Of a stretch of DNA of 64,000 nt, positions 58,584 through 64,000 are shown in pieces. The position numbers were made by a program, and so were the translations under genes. How positions within the stretch are numbered: the first letter of the stretch is position 1; the number at the start of each line of letters is the position of its first letter. Source of the DNA: Amycolatopsis mediterranei (GTDB lineage Bacteria; Actinomycetota; Actinomycetes; Mycobacteriales; Pseudonocardiaceae); NCBI RefSeq assembly GCF_026017845.1, contig NZ_CP100416.1, positions 5,334,057-5,398,056 of the forward strand, in the 5' to 3' direction. Below the pieces are notes generated by a model. The model worked only from the letters and a program-made list of their open reading frames with translations, was not told where the DNA came from and did no database searches.

Positions 58584-59552
58584 TCATCGCGGCCAGCGTT
58601 CGGGGTAGCCGACCTCGATCGCGCTGACGTCGTCGAGCGCGGACCGGATGGCGGGCGGGAGGGTGATGCCCTCCGCCGTCAGCGAGCCGGTGAGCTGGCC
58701 GGTGTCGCGCGCGCCGACGACCGGGGCGACGACGCCCGGCCGGTCCCGGACCCAGGCCAGCGCGACGGCCAGCGGGGACGTGCCGAGCCCGTCGGCGGCG
58801 GTCGCGACGGCCTGCACGATCCGGGCGGCGCGGTCGGTGCGGTGGTGCTCGACGTAGCCGGCGTAGGCGCTGTTCGCGCCGCGGGAGTCGGCGGGCGTGC
58901 CGGTGCGGTACTTGCCGGTCAGCACGCCGCGGCCGAGGGGGGCCCAGGGCAGCAGCCCGATGCCGTGGTGCGCGGCTGCGGGCACAACCTCGCGGTCCAC
59001 GCCGCGTTCCAGCAGCGAGTACTCGACCTGGGTGGAGACGATCGGCGCGAGCGCCGAGGTGCCCGTGGCGGCGGTGGCCAGCTGCCAGCCCGCGTAGTTG
59101 GAGACGCCGACGTAGCGGACCTTCCCGCTGGTCACGGCGTACTCGAGGGCCGACAGCGTCTCGGCGAGCGGGACGCAGTCGTCCCAGGCGTGCAGCTGCC
59201 AGAGGTCGATGTGGTCGGTGCCGAGCCGCTTGAGCGAGCCGTCGAGCGCGGTGAGCAGCGCACCGCGCGAGGCGCCGCCGCCGAACGGGCCGTCGGTGCG
59301 CTTGGCGACCGCCTTCGTGGCCAGGACGACGTCGTCGCGAGGCACGAGGTCGCCGAGCAGCGAGCCGAGCACCCGCTCGCTCTCGCCCTCGCCGTAGATG
59401 TCGGCCGTGTCCACCAGGGTGCCGCCGGCGTCGACGAAGGCGACCAGCTGGCTGGCGGCCTCCTCCGCGTCCGTGTCGCCACCCCAGGTCATGGTGCCGA
59501 GCGCCATACGGGAGACGCGCAGTCCCGAGCGGCCGAGCAGTCGCTTTTCCAC
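58584..59552 (-). CDS. Aldo/keto reductase
   Basis: 322 residues. The catalytic tetrad is recognisable: Asp in DTADIYGEGESERVLG, Lys in VLATKAVAK, and His in LWQLHAWDDC. GVSNYAGWQL and VEYSLLERG are standard, and the NADPH-binding segment near the end is AWVRDRPGVVAPVVGA. The GTG at 59552 follows TAGGCT by 8 bases; the longer frame to 59615 runs into the divergent promoter. Substrate unknown. Confidence 0.9.
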   Translation of the reverse strand: MEKRLLGRSGLRVSRMALGTMTWGGDTDAEEAASQLVAFVDAGGTLVDTADIYGEGESERVLGSLLGDLVPRDDVVLATKAVAKRTDGPFGGGASRGALLTALDGSLKRLGTDHIDLWQLHAWDDCVPLAETLSALEYAVTSGKVRYVGVSNYAGWQLATAATGTSALAPIVSTQVEYSLLERGVDREVVPAAAHHGIGLLPWAPLGRGVLTGKYRTGTPADSRGANSAYAGYVEHHRTDRAARIVQAVATAADGLGTSPLAVALAWVRDRPGVVAPVVGARDTGQLTGSLTAEGITLPPAIRSALDDVSAIEVGYPERWPR

Positions 59553-59560
59553 GACCGCCG

Positions 59561-59631
59561 AGCCTAGTGGGCTGCCCCGTCCGGAGGAGACCAAGGTGAG
59601 TCGTGTCGCGATCATGGCCCCCCGTTAGGGT
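59561..59631. promoter_or_regulatory. Divergent -10 elements of the AKR and LLM genes
   Basis: On the minus strand TAGGCT (59566-59561) precedes the AKR GTG by 8 bases. On the plus strand TAGGGT (59626-59631) precedes the LLM GTG by 8 bases. Both fit leaderless transcription. Confidence 0.55.
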
Positions 59632-59639
59632 CTGGCCCC

Positions 59640-60677
59640 GTGCGACTCGGACTGAATCTCGGCTACTGGGGATCGGGGAACGACCCCGCGAACCTGGCCC
59701 TGGCGAAGCAAGCGGAGGACCTCGGGTACGCGGTCGTGTGGGCCGCCGAGGCCTACGGCTCGGACGCGGTGACCGTGCTCTCGTGGATCGCGGCGCGGAC
59801 TTCCCGGATCGACGTCGGGGCCGCTGTGCTGCAGATCCCGGCGCGGACGCCGGCGATGACGGCGATGACCGCCGCGACCCTCGACACGCTCTCGGGCGGC
59901 CGGTTCCGGCTCGGCCTCGGCGTGTCCGGACCGCAGGTGTCCGAGGGCTGGCACGGCGTCCGGTTCACCTCGCCGGTGGGCCGCACCCGCGAGTACGCCG
60001 CGGTCGTGCGGACGGCGCTGCGCCGTGAACGCCTGAAGTTCGAAGGTGAGCACTTCACGCTGCCGCTGCCGGACGGTCCGGGGAAGGCGCTGCGGCTGAC
60101 CGTCCGCCCGGCCCGCAAGCACATCCCGCTCTACCTGGCCGCGATCGGCCCGAAGAACCTGGAGCTGGCCGGGGAGATCGCCGACGGCTGGCTGCCGGTG
60201 TTCTTCTCGCCGGCCCACGCGGGGGAGCAGCTGGCGCACGTCCGCGCCGGTGCCGGGCGGGCCGGGCGCACCCTGGACGGCTTCGACGTCGTCCCGTCGG
60301 TGCCGCTGGTGCCCGGCGACGACTGGCGGACCTGCGCGGACGCCGTGCGCGGCTACGCGGCGCTTTACCTCGGCGGGATGGGGAGCAAGGAGAAGAACTT
60401 CTACAACCGGCTGGCGTGCCGGATGGGATTCGCGGCCGAGGCCGCCGAAGTGCAGGAGAAGTACCTGGCCGGCGACCGGGCCGGGGCGATGGCGGCGGTG
60501 CCGCCGGAGTTCCTCGACGCGACGTCGCTGCTGGGTCCGAAGGAACGGATCGCGGAGAAGATGACGGAATACGCCGAAGCCGGCGTGACGACCCTGTCGG
60601 TGTCGCCCTACACGCCGGAGCCGGCTGCTGCCCTGCGCACCGCCGTCGAGGCGCTCGAGCTGGCGGGGGTGGCCTGA
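59640..60677 (+). CDS. LLM-class (probable F420-dependent) oxidoreductase
   Basis: 345-residue bacterial-luciferase-like TIM barrel. Landmarks are LGLNLGYWGSGNDPANLALA, WAAEAYGSDAVTVLSWIAA, IPARTPAMTAMTAATLDTLS and RFRLGLGVSGPQVSEGWHG. These are typical of mycobacterial and actinomycete F420-dependent LLM proteins, although FMN use cannot be excluded. It reads into the uppP gene with one base between stop and start. Confidence 0.88.
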   Translation: MRLGLNLGYWGSGNDPANLALAKQAEDLGYAVVWAAEAYGSDAVTVLSWIAARTSRIDVGAAVLQIPARTPAMTAMTAATLDTLSGGRFRLGLGVSGPQVSEGWHGVRFTSPVGRTREYAAVVRTALRRERLKFEGEHFTLPLPDGPGKALRLTVRPARKHIPLYLAAIGPKNLELAGEIADGWLPVFFSPAHAGEQLAHVRAGAGRAGRTLDGFDVVPSVPLVPGDDWRTCADAVRGYAALYLGGMGSKEKNFYNRLACRMGFAAEAAEVQEKYLAGDRAGAMAAVPPEFLDATSLLGPKERIAEKMTEYAEAGVTTLSVSPYTPEPAAALRTAVEALELAGVA

Positions 60678-60678
60678 C

Positions 60679-61521
60679 GTGGGCTGGTTCGAAGCACTCG
60701 TCCTGGGCCTGGTCCAGGGCCTGACGGAGTTCCTCCCGATCTCCTCGAGCGCGCACCTGCGGATCGTCGCGGCGCTGGCGGGCTGGGACGACCCGGGCGC
60801 GGCGTTCACCGCGGTCACCCAGATCGGCACCGAGCTGGCGGTGATCATCTACTTCGGGCCGAAGATCGGGAAGATCCTGCGGGCCTGGTTCTTTTCGCTG
60901 TACAAGGCGGAGTGGCGCCGTGACCCGGACGCGCGGCTGGGCTGGTTGATCATCGTCGGCTCGCTGCCGATCGTGGTGCTCGGGCTGCTGCTGCAGGACC
61001 AGATCGACAGCGCCTTCCGCGACCTGCGGATCACCGCGACCGTGCTCATCGTGTTCGGCGTGATCCTGCTGATCGCCGACCGGATCGGGAAGCAGAACCG
61101 CACGCTGGACGACCTGACCGTGCCGCACGGCCTGGGCTTCGGCTTCGCGCAGGCGCTGGCCCTGATCCCCGGCGTGTCCCGCTCGGGCGGCACCACCAGC
61201 GCCGGCCTGCTGCTCGGCTACACCCGGGCGGAGGCGGCGGAGTACTCGTTCCTGCTGGCGCTGCCGGCGGTGTTCGGCTCGGGAGTGTACAAGCTCAAGG
61301 ACATCGGCTCGGGCGGCGTGCCGGCCCAGTGGGGCCCGACGATCCTGGCCACGCTGGTCGCCTTCGGCGTCGGGTACCTCGTGATCGCCTGGCTGATGGC
61401 CTACATCAAGAAGCGCAGCTTCGTGCCGTTCGTGGTCTACCGGCTGGTGCTCGGCGTGCTGCTGTACGTGCTGATCTTCAGCGGTGTCCTGGACCCGAAC
61501 GCGGGCCCGGTCGGGCACTGA
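60679..61521 (+). CDS. uppP: Undecaprenyl-diphosphate phosphatase
   Basis: Membrane enzyme that dephosphorylates undecaprenyl diphosphate, recycling the lipid carrier of peptidoglycan synthesis; also called BacA for bacitracin resistance. 280 residues with about eight hydrophobic spans. The two signature loops are present: QGLTEFLPISSSAHL near the N-terminus and ALIPGVSRSGGTTSAGL near residue 165. The GTG lies one base after the LLM stop, so the two are co-transcribed. Confidence 0.95.
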   Translation: MGWFEALVLGLVQGLTEFLPISSSAHLRIVAALAGWDDPGAAFTAVTQIGTELAVIIYFGPKIGKILRAWFFSLYKAEWRRDPDARLGWLIIVGSLPIVVLGLLLQDQIDSAFRDLRITATVLIVFGVILLIADRIGKQNRTLDDLTVPHGLGFGFAQALALIPGVSRSGGTTSAGLLLGYTRAEAAEYSFLLALPAVFGSGVYKLKDIGSGGVPAQWGPTILATLVAFGVGYLVIAWLMAYIKKRSFVPFVVYRLVLGVLLYVLIFSGVLDPNAGPVGH

Positions 61522-61529
61522 GCTCCCCG

Positions 61530-61557
61530 CGTGGGGACCGCATGATCGGTCCCCACG
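61530..61557. promoter_or_regulatory. Perfect 11-6-11 inverted repeat between uppP and the phosphatase gene
   Basis: CGTGGGGACCG (61530-61540) is the exact reverse complement of CGGTCCCCACG (61547-61557). It starts 8 bases after the uppP stop and abuts the -10 at 61558. It could terminate uppP, bind a regulator of the next gene, or both. Confidence 0.7.
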
Positions 61558-61563
61558 TAGGGT
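61558..61563 (+). promoter_or_regulatory. -10 element of a leaderless histidine-phosphatase transcript
   Basis: TAGGGT is followed by 7 bases and the GTG at 61571. Confidence 0.55.
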
Positions 61564-61570
61564 GGGCCTC

Positions 61571-62278
61571 GTGAGTACGGTCATTCTGCTGCGGCACGGC
61601 AAGTCGACGGCCAACGGCGCCGGCATCCTGGCCGGGCGGTCTCCGAAGGTCAACCTCGACGACACCGGCCGCGCCCAAGCGGAAAAGCTCGTCGAACGCC
61701 TCGACGGGGTGCCGCTGGCCGGGCTCGTCGTTTCGCCCCTGCTGCGGTGCAAGCAGACGGTCGGCCCGCTCGCGGCCGCCCGGGACCTCGGGAAGACCGT
61801 CGAGCCCGGGCTGTCCGAAGTGGACTACGGCGACTGGACCGGCAAGGAGCTCAGGCACCTCGCGAAGGAGCCGTTGTGGCGGGTCGTGCAGGCGCACGCC
61901 TCGGCCGCGGTGTTCCCCGGGGGCGAAGGGCTCGCGGCGATGCAGGCCCGGTCGGTGGCCGCCGTGCGCGCCCACGACCGGCGGATCGCCGCCGAGCACG
62001 GTGACCACGCGGTCTGGCTGCTGTGCAGCCACGGTGACGTGATCAAGGCCATCCTGGCCGACGCGCTCGGCCAGCACCTCGACGCCTTCCAGCGGATCGT
62101 CGTCGACCCCGCGTCCATCTCGGTCGTGCGCTACACCGAGACGCGGCCGTTCGTGATGCGGGTCAACGACCACGGCGGCGACCTGCGCGGCATCGTGCCG
62201 CCGGAACCGAAGCCGAAGCGGGGCAAGAAAGCCGCGGCGAGCGGCGATGCCGTGGTGGGCGGTACCACGGGCCGGTGA
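61571..62278 (+). CDS. Histidine phosphatase (phosphoglycerate mutase-like)
   Basis: 235 residues. The phosphate-accepting His is in LLRHGKSTANGAG at the N-terminus, Arg in SPLLRCKQT, Glu/Asp in GLSEVDYGDWTGKEL, and the second His in LLCSHGDVIKAIL. Members hydrolyse phosphate esters rather than shuttling phosphoglycerate in most actinomycete cases. The C-terminal tail is Lys/Pro rich. The linkage to uppP is also, as I recall, seen in mycobacteria. Confidence 0.9.
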   Translation: MSTVILLRHGKSTANGAGILAGRSPKVNLDDTGRAQAEKLVERLDGVPLAGLVVSPLLRCKQTVGPLAAARDLGKTVEPGLSEVDYGDWTGKELRHLAKEPLWRVVQAHASAAVFPGGEGLAAMQARSVAAVRAHDRRIAAEHGDHAVWLLCSHGDVIKAILADALGQHLDAFQRIVVDPASISVVRYTETRPFVMRVNDHGGDLRGIVPPEPKPKRGKKAAASGDAVVGGTTGR

Positions 62279-62300
62279 CCCCGGCCACCTCCGGAAAGCG

Positions 62301-62331
62301 CTGACATCCACACAGGCCGACCCCGTAGGGT
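62301..62331 (+). promoter_or_regulatory. Candidate promoter of the M3 peptidase gene
   Basis: CTGACA (62301-62306), 19 bases, TAGGGT (62326-62331). The leader of about 35 bases contains AGGAG before the ATG at 62372. Confidence 0.5.
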
Positions 62332-62371
62332 GGCGGGACCGAGTGTTCGTCCCCGACCAGGAGCCTGCCCG

Positions 62372-64000
62372 ATGATTTCGCCGGACAATCCGTTCGCCGC
62401 ACCCAGCGAGCTGCCCTACGCCCTGCCGCCCTTCGACCGGATCTCCGACGAGCACTACCGGCCCGCGTTCGAAGCCGGGCTGGCCGAGCACGCGGCGGAG
62501 ATCGAGCAGATCGCGGTGCAGGACGCCGAGCCGACGTTCGAGAACACCATCGTGGCCCTCGAGCACGCCGGTGAACTGCTGGGCCGCGTGGCGAGCGTGT
62601 TCTACAACCTGTCCGGCTCCAACAGCACCGACGAGATCCAGGCCATCCAGGCGGAGTTCGCGCCGAAGCTGGCCGCCCACCACGACGCGATCCACCTGAA
62701 CCCGCAGCTGTTCGCCCGGATCGACGCGCTCCACACCCGCCGCGACGAGCTCGGCCTCGACGAAGAGTCGCTGCGGCTGCTGGAGCGGCGGCACACGGAC
62801 TTCAGCCGGGCCGGCGCCGGGCTCGGCGAGAGTGAGCAGGCCCGGCTGCGCGAGCTCAACGAGCAGCTCTCCACCCTGCAGACGAAGTTCCAGCAGAACC
62901 TGCTGAAGGACACCAACGAGCTGGCCGTCGTCATCACCGACCGCGCCGAGCTCGACGGCTTCGGCGAAGGCGCGATCGCCACGGCGGCCGAAGCGGCCGC
63001 CGCGCGCGGCGAGGACGGCAAGTACGTGCTCACGCTGAGCCTGCCGACCAGCCAGGCGTCACCGCTGGAGACCCTGCGCAACCGCGACGTCCGCGAGCGC
63101 ATCCACACCGCGTCGATGGCCCGGGGCAACCGCGGCAACTCCTGCGACAACAACGCCGTCGTCGCCGAAATCGTCCGCCTCCGCGCAGAACGGGCCGTGT
63201 TGCTCGGCTACCCGAACCACGCCGCGTACGTCATCGCGGACGAGACGGCGAAGACCGCCGAAGCCGCCGCCGGGCTGCTGGAGCGGCTGGCCCCCGCGGC
63301 GGTCGCCAACGCCCGCGCCGAAGCCGCCGAGCTGCAGCAGCTGCTGGAAGCCGACGTGCCCGGCGCGAAGCTGCGGCCGTCGGACTGGCCGTTCTACGCC
63401 GCCCAGGTCCGCCGCGAGCGCTTCGAGGTCGACACCGAGGCCCTGCGCCCGTACTTCGAGGCCGACCGCGTGTACCTCGACGGCGTCTTCCACGCCGCGA
63501 CCAAGCTGTACGGCCTGACCTTCACCGAGCGGGACGACCTGCCCAAGTACCACCCGGAGGTCCGGACCTTCGAGGTCTTCGACGCCGACGGCACCCCGCT
63601 CGGCCTGTACCTGCTCGACCTCTACACCCGCGACGCCAAGCGCGGCGGCGCCTGGATGAACACCTTCGTCGACCAGTCCGAGCTGCTCGGCCGCAAGACG
63701 GTCGTGGTCAACGTCCTCAACGTGAACAAGCCGCCGGCGGGGGAACCGACCCTGCTGACCTTCGACGAGGTCGTCACCGCCTTCCACGAGTTCGGGCACG
63801 CCCTCCACGCGCTGGTCTCCGCGGTCCGCTACCCCACGTTCTCCGGCACCAACGTGCCCCGCGACTTCGTCGAATACCCCTCCCAGGTCAACGAGATGTG
63901 GATGCTGTGGCCGGAAGTCCTGGCCCACTACGCCAAGCACCACGAAACGGGCGAGGCGCTGCCGCAGGAACAGGTCGAGAAGCTCCTCGCCGCCCAGCAG
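62372..64000 (+). CDS. dcp: M3-family metallopeptidase (peptidyl-dipeptidase Dcp/oligopeptidase A type), truncated by the window end
   Basis: 543 codons are visible with no stop, so the C-terminus is missing. The N-terminus SPDNPFAAPSELPYALPPFD and the long helical region are typical of Dcp/PrlC. The zinc motif is AFHEFGHALH (His 472, Glu 473, His 476), followed by VEYPSQVNEMW with the third ligand Glu. It cleaves short peptides in the cytoplasm. Full-length relatives have about 680-700 residues, so roughly 140 lie beyond the edge. Confidence 0.93.
   Translation, partial: MISPDNPFAAPSELPYALPPFDRISDEHYRPAFEAGLAEHAAEIEQIAVQDAEPTFENTIVALEHAGELLGRVASVFYNLSGSNSTDEIQAIQAEFAPKLAAHHDAIHLNPQLFARIDALHTRRDELGLDEESLRLLERRHTDFSRAGAGLGESEQARLRELNEQLSTLQTKFQQNLLKDTNELAVVITDRAELDGFGEGAIATAAEAAAARGEDGKYVLTLSLPTSQASPLETLRNRDVRERIHTASMARGNRGNSCDNNAVVAEIVRLRAERAVLLGYPNHAAYVIADETAKTAEAAAGLLERLAPAAVANARAEAAELQQLLEADVPGAKLRPSDWPFYAAQVRRERFEVDTEALRPYFEADRVYLDGVFHAATKLYGLTFTERDDLPKYHPEVRTFEVFDADGTPLGLYLLDLYTRDAKRGGAWMNTFVDQSELLGRKTVVVNVLNVNKPPAGEPTLLTFDEVVTAFHEFGHALHALVSAVRYPTFSGTNVPRDFVEYPSQVNEMWMLWPEVLAHYAKHHETGEALPQEQVEKLLAAQQ

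Overview
The window is very GC-rich, strongly G/C-ending in its codons, and carries Tat/Sec-secreted glycosidases, an F420-type oxidoreductase, many small regulators and a large multidomain synthase. This points to a filamentous actinomycete. Several dispersed palindromes (arms such as CCAATGTGGCCTT or GAATGACTCATTCCTG) and the overused word TCCACWGTGGA are what I remember from Amycolatopsis (Pseudonocardiaceae); genus assignment is inference. The order M20 peptidase, lipoprotein, DUF5703, UppP and histidine phosphatase at the right end also resembles, from memory, the mycobacterial lppL-uppP region.

Layout. 0-19 kb is mostly metabolism and regulation. It holds a secreted GH15 glucosidase, an NAD-kinase-like/SPFH operon facing a Nudix-type NrtR-like regulator across two palindromes, a FAD monooxygenase facing a TetR regulator with an extra C-terminal HTH, a LacI regulator with a GH2 beta-galactosidase, an amino-acid permease facing a glutaminase, a large SF1 helicase, and a PLP enzyme with a DauR-like regulator. 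19.0-19.75 kb is a gene-free upstream region.

19.75-36.3 kb is the most interesting part, a compact iterative type I synthase locus of PUFA-synthase type. The first protein is (nitronate-monooxygenase-like)x2-KS-AT-ACP-ACP-KR. The second is KS-AT-DH-PPTase. A free ACP, an alpha/beta hydrolase and a GT1-type glycosyltransferase follow, all with overlapping stop/start codons. An SDR and an MFS exporter with a fused winged-helix domain complete the set. The parts suffice in principle to build, self-pantetheinylate, reduce, dehydrate, release, glycosylate and export a lipid-like polyketide; the product is unknown. Two dispersed palindromic repeats lie in frame inside the synthase genes.

36.4-40.2 kb holds a PHP phosphoesterase, a LigD-type polymerase, a long nested hairpin repeat, a thiolase and an HxlR regulator. 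40.4-47.2 kb holds secreted polysaccharide-degrading enzymes (GH87-like, GH95) around an NAD(P)-binding protein. 47.3-52.5 kb holds DoxX, LysR, a haloacid-dehalogenase-type hydrolase, a CoA-transferase broken by one stop codon, a LacI regulator and a secreted HAD phosphatase. 52.6-64 kb is mainly housekeeping: M20 peptidase, alpha/beta hydrolase, methyltransferase, MerR, ArsR plus SRPBCC, DUF5703, beta-propeller lipoprotein, aldo/keto reductase, LLM oxidoreductase, UppP, histidine phosphatase and a truncated M3 peptidase. No tRNA, rRNA, CRISPR array, insertion sequence or phage gene was recognised.
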